The notes under the pieces: generated by a model
What the model saw: only the letters and a program-made list of their open reading frames with translations
Told to the model about the DNA's origin: nothing
Databases searched by the model: none
Position numbers and translations under genes: made by a program
Part shown: positions 6,063-8,001 of the stretch, one piece after another
Position numbering within the stretch: the stretch's first letter is position 1
Layout: every line of letters starts with the position of its first letter
From: an uncultured Planctomycetales bacterium
Lineage (GTDB): Bacteria > Planctomycetota > Planctomycetia > Isosphaerales > Isosphaeraceae
Assembly (NCBI GenBank): GCA_937997355.1
Contig: CALKTZ010000669.1
Span: 1-8,001 of the forward strand
Direction of reading: 5' to 3'
Length of the DNA: 8,001 nucleotides

Positions 6063-6092
6063 TTTCCGCCGATAATCCGCCAACAATCAGTG
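6057..6092 (+). repeat. 36-bp repeated element, copy B
   Basis: Begins GCTTAATTTC and ends ACAATCAGTG. It is the closest match to copy A. It overlaps the last two codons of the 63-aa gene and is followed 66 bases later by copy C. Confidence 0.55.
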
Positions 6093-6158
6093 CTCTTGAA
6101 TCTCCCGACACCTCGCCGCGTCGGAACCGCAATCTTAGGATTCTGGGCGACCTCCCGA

Positions 6159-6194
6159 GCTAAATTTCCGGCCAATTCCCGTCATCAATCCATG
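6159..6194 (+). repeat. 36-bp repeated element, copy C
   Basis: Begins GCTAAATTTC and ends ATCAATCCATG. Twenty-three of 36 positions are the same in all three copies. It lies 49 bases upstream of the 279-aa gene and 17 bases before the palindrome at 6212. The rest of the 181-base gap from 6063 to 6243 shows no gene. Confidence 0.5.
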
Positions 6195-6211
6195 GCGGGC
6201 TTTAGCCTTAT

Positions 6212-6225
6212 GATTTCCGGAAATC
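6212..6225. promoter_or_regulatory. 14-bp palindrome upstream of the 279-aa gene
   Basis: GATTTCCGGAAATC, identical to the core of the palindrome at 1276-1293. It ends 18 bases before the ATG at 6244 and just before the AGGAG ribosome binding site, almost the same position as in the 47-aa gene. It is a candidate operator or a short RNA hairpin controlling translation. Confidence 0.5.
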
Positions 6226-6243
6226 GCTTCAGGAGAATAACTT

Positions 6244-7083
6244 ATGTCGAATGTCATCGACCGGGTCACCGCGCTCAAGGGCGCCGTGGCCCCGGTCCCG
6301 TTCGTTCCGCGCGCCAGGCGGCCCTACGCCACGCCGGCGCTCCTGTTCCGGGTCGGCTACCGGATCGACGACGTCGAGCTCGAGGTCCACGTGCTCGACC
6401 ACCCCGACCGGAAGCCGCCGGCCCAGACGGCCGCCAAGTTCCTGGAGGGGAGGAACGCCGGGATCGGCCTCGACCGCTACGTGTCCAGGACGACCAGGCA
6501 CGGGGTCCCGCCGCTCGGCCAGTCGATCCGCTACTTCCGGCCGGTGATCCCGATCGCCCCCGGGTACAACCACGCGATGCGGGTCGAGTTCCTGGCGGCG
6601 TTCCAGCGGCCGAGGGTCGACCGGCTGTTCGCGAGGCCGCCCGGCGAGGGGCCTCCCCCGATGGTCGTGCATGACGCGACGGTCGGCCCCAGGAGCCCCC
6701 AGGCCCGGAGCACGCTGGCGGCGCGGGCCGGCAAATTCGCCCTGGGCGCCGCCGAACGATGGCGGCGAGAATTCCTGGGCGACGAGTTCTGGCGGGAGCT
6801 CGCCCGGATGGAGGGCGTGGTGTACCAGCCGAAATGCCACCCGCTGGCGCTGGGCCGGAAGACGGTCGTGTTCATGCGGCCCGCGGCGCCGACCCGGTGG
6901 GACCGCAAGGACCCGCCGCGCCACGCCCGGCCGCGATTGCTCGAGAACCATGACCGCTGGCTGGCCGGGTCGGGCAGGGTCCAGGTCACCCAAGCCTGCG
7001 AGCGGACGATCGCCGCGATGAAGTGGTCCGACGACCACGCGACCCTGCGGACATTCCTCGGCGGACTGTTCGACCGACCCTGA
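6244..7083 (+). CDS. 279-aa unrecognised protein
   Basis: Strong start: AGGAG (6231-6235) eight bases before the ATG. The product is soluble-looking, rich in Arg and Pro, with no signal peptide or membrane helix and only two cysteines (198 and 252). The first half looks mainly beta (ALLFRVGYRIDDVELEVHVL, 32-51; a SIRYFRPVIPIAPGYNHAM stretch, 94-112; then VEFLAAF). A Pro-rich linker follows (about 131-140), then a helical part (AARAGKFALGAAERWRREFL, 159-178, and EFWRELARMEGVVYQPKCHP). Near the C-terminus are a strand GRKTVVFM and RPRLLENHDRWLAG. I recognise no family. Its third-position GC is far higher than that of the minus-strand genes. It heads the run that leads into the small paralogous genes, from which it is separated by a strong hairpin, and it sits under the palindrome and two 36-bp elements. 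Confidence 0.8.
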   Translation: MSNVIDRVTALKGAVAPVPFVPRARRPYATPALLFRVGYRIDDVELEVHVLDHPDRKPPAQTAAKFLEGRNAGIGLDRYVSRTTRHGVPPLGQSIRYFRPVIPIAPGYNHAMRVEFLAAFQRPRVDRLFARPPGEGPPPMVVHDATVGPRSPQARSTLAARAGKFALGAAERWRREFLGDEFWRELARMEGVVYQPKCHPLALGRKTVVFMRPAAPTRWDRKDPPRHARPRLLENHDRWLAGSGRVQVTQACERTIAAMKWSDDHATLRTFLGGLFDRP

Positions 7084-7097
7084 TCGGGATCGAGACC

Positions 7098-7123
7098 GGG
7101 CCCGGAGCAACGGCTCCGGGCCC
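7098..7123 (+). promoter_or_regulatory. Intercistronic hairpin before the small-gene array
   Basis: GGGCCCGGAGC (7098-7108), loop AACG and GCTCCGGGCCC (7113-7123) form a perfect 11-bp GC-rich stem. There is no T-tract; instead the ribosome binding site GGAG (7126-7129) begins three bases later and the ATG follows at 7137. It may act as an RNA stability or translation-control element, or as a weak terminator or processing site. It begins 15 bases after the stop of the 279-aa gene. Confidence 0.65.
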
Positions 7124-7136
7124 CTGGAGAAAGTAC

Positions 7137-7388
7137 ATGACGAAATTCGAACCGCCCTTCCGGCGAATCCTGTCCGCCCCCGATGCACTGCGAGGCGGCC
7201 CTATCCGGGAACGTATGCAGGGTGCCATCCGCGTCTCGAACATTACTCCGGGCAGCAGCTTCATCTTTGAGTCGTTGTGGGATAGCAACGCCAGGACGAT
7301 CGACGGCACGCTCTATCGCCACGCCAGACGGGATGACGCGGCCACCGACCTGGGCGGGCAGCGCGAGAGTTTCTACCCAACCTTCTGA
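7137..7388 (+). CDS. Small DLGG-family protein 1 (83 aa)
   Basis: The ATG at 7137 has GGAG seven bases upstream and is preferred over the open frame back to 7023, which reads through the hairpin and the upstream gene. The N-terminal half is basic (MTKFEPPFRRIL, GGPIRERMQGAIRV). The C-terminal half carries a signature shared with the next two genes: F44-E-S-L-W48, 22 residues, DLGG (71-74), five residues, Y80, and three residues to the end. It has no membrane helix and no cysteine. This is the most divergent member, with the more basic N-terminus. Function unknown. It is first of a tandem set and is probably co-transcribed with the next gene, whose start is eight bases beyond its stop. Confidence 0.75.
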   Translation: MTKFEPPFRRILSAPDALRGGPIRERMQGAIRVSNITPGSSFIFESLWDSNARTIDGTLYRHARRDDAATDLGGQRESFYPTF

Positions 7389-7396
7389 GGCCGACC

Positions 7397-7645
7397 ATGC
7401 TGCAAGGAAAGATTGAACGAGGCGTGCTGCCCGTGATCGTAAACTTCCGGGGTTTCGAGATCCGGACCATGCTGGAGCACAAACTGAACTGCTCGCGTCC
7501 CGGGCTTGAAGATCACGTCTTCCACAGGATCTGGGATGCGGATCCGCGCGACCCGACGAGCCGCCTGAATCTCCTCGACGACATCACCGACCAGGCCGCC
7601 GGCGATCTCGGAGGGTATGCCTCGATCTGCTATGCGGACACGTAA
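7397..7645 (+). CDS. Small DLGG-family protein 2 (82 aa)
   Basis: The ATG at 7397 is eight bases after the previous stop; GAGG overlapping that stop serves as ribosome binding site. The N-terminus has KIERGVLPVIVNFRGFEIRT, beta-like, and shares GVLP with the start of the fourth gene. The family signature is complete: F42-H-R-I-W46, 23 residues, DLGG (70-73), then Y79 and three residues to the end. The middle is acidic (LEDH, LLDDITDQAAGD). Apart from the signature it is weakly similar to its neighbours, so the duplication is old or the proteins evolve fast. No family recognised. Confidence 0.8.
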   Translation: MLQGKIERGVLPVIVNFRGFEIRTMLEHKLNCSRPGLEDHVFHRIWDADPRDPTSRLNLLDDITDQAAGDLGGYASICYADT

Positions 7646-7678
7646 CCAGATAAACCCCAGAATCCTCCCGAGGTGAAA

Positions 7679-7939
7679 ATGACCGACGCACAAATCGATC
7701 GCATCCTCCAGAAGACATGCTCCGCCATCCCGGACCTGCAGGGCGGCGGCCTGCGCTGTCGCATCGAAAACGAATTCGGACGCACGCACGACGAGATGCT
7801 GGAATATGACGTCTTCACCGGCCTGTGGCCGGATTGGGTCTATCAGGGGACGGTGCCGCAGCTGGAGATCAACGGGATCGCTGATTATGTCGCCGAGGAC
7901 CTGGGCGGCGCGACTGTGGTCGAGTACCCGGACGCCTGA
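7679..7939 (+). CDS. Small DLGG-family protein 3 (86 aa)
   Basis: The ATG at 7679 is chosen with GAGGTG four bases before it; the in-frame GTG at 7673 overlaps that site. Acidic protein with an N-terminal helix (DAQIDRILQKTCSAI), a GGGLRCRIENEF strand region, and the signature F46-T-G-L-W50, 23 residues, DLGG (74-77), Y83 and three residues to the end. It is separated from the previous gene by 33 bases. No membrane helix. The N-terminus differs from that of proteins 1 and 2, so the conserved part is the C-terminal 40 or so residues, perhaps a shared interaction module with variable N-termini. Confidence 0.8.
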   Translation: MTDAQIDRILQKTCSAIPDLQGGGLRCRIENEFGRTHDEMLEYDVFTGLWPDWVYQGTVPQLEINGIADYVAEDLGGATVVEYPDA

Positions 7940-7965
7940 AACATCCCGAGCCCGCGAGGAGAAGA

Positions 7966-8001
7966 ATGAACAACAAACGGATCACGACCGGCGTACTGCC
8001 G
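7966..8001 (+). CDS. Start of a probable fourth small-gene paralogue (cut by window end)
   Basis: GAGGAGAAG just upstream of the ATG at 7966 is the best ribosome binding site of the array. Only twelve codons are visible, MNNKRITTGVLP. They resemble the start of protein 2 (GKIERGVLP), with GVLP at nearly the same place, so it is probably a further family member. The DLGG signature would lie beyond the window. Confidence 0.6.
   Translation, partial: MNNKRITTGVLP

Noticed and set aside
5103..6086. Long minus-strand open frame (327 codons)
   Set aside because: It is antisense to the KilA-N gene, crosses its terminator and the 63-aa gene, and is rich in Arg/His/Pro as expected for a shadow frame in GC-rich DNA.
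6229..7188. Long minus-strand open frame (319 codons)
   Set aside because: Exact shadow of the 279-aa gene, which has a strong ribosome binding site; the antisense product is Arg/Gly/Pro low complexity.
1..8001. tRNA genes, CRISPR arrays, transposases, integrases or attachment sites
   Set aside because: No cloverleaf, regular spacer array, recombinase motif or terminal repeat was seen on reading; the few direct repeats are regulatory in layout.

Overview
This is a GC-rich bacterial window, and it looks like accessory DNA or prophage-like DNA rather than core genome. No ribosomal, tRNA, transposase, integrase or capsid/terminase gene can be recognised, so the organism cannot be fixed; a planctomycete-like or similar high-GC host is only a guess. 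The clearest named domain is a KilA-N DNA-binding domain, a family typical of phages and large DNA viruses. Base composition is mosaic: sampled lines of the minus-strand block near 2.05-2.8 kb are about 47-48% GC, whereas lines inside the gene at 6.24-7.08 kb are 72-75% GC.

Layout. (1) 65-1114, plus: a Gly/Ala-rich protein with hydrophobic segments, open to the left edge. (2) 1118-4472, minus: six genes in units, nearly all membrane proteins. They are a sensor-like protein with two membrane helices and a GAF-like domain, overlapping by ATGA with a 149-aa partner; then a two-gene membrane operon (121 and 172 aa) with a stop/start gap of one base; then a cysteine-rich zinc-ribbon membrane protein; then a 47-aa single-helix protein. 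The three main units are separated by two copies of a 103-bp module that carries a strong terminator for the unit upstream and a probable promoter for the unit downstream. (3) 4473-4871: divergent intergenic region. (4) 4872-5696, plus: KilA-N regulator closed by a strong terminator. (5) 5871-8001, plus: a 63-aa basic protein, an unrecognised 279-aa protein, and a tandem array of small paralogous genes (83, 82 and 86 aa, plus a fourth cut by the window end).

The most interesting signals are these. The small-gene array shares a C-terminal signature, F-x2-[LI]-W-x(22,23)-DLGG-x5-Y-x3-stop, with little other identity. A CCGG-centred palindrome lies 16-18 nt upstream of two distant, oppositely oriented genes. 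A 36-bp element is repeated three times upstream of the plus-strand genes. The 103-bp module is duplicated in the minus block. The shared upstream elements suggest that genes on both arms belong to one regulatory network, and the KilA-N protein is a plausible but unproven regulator. No biochemical function can be assigned to most of the genes.
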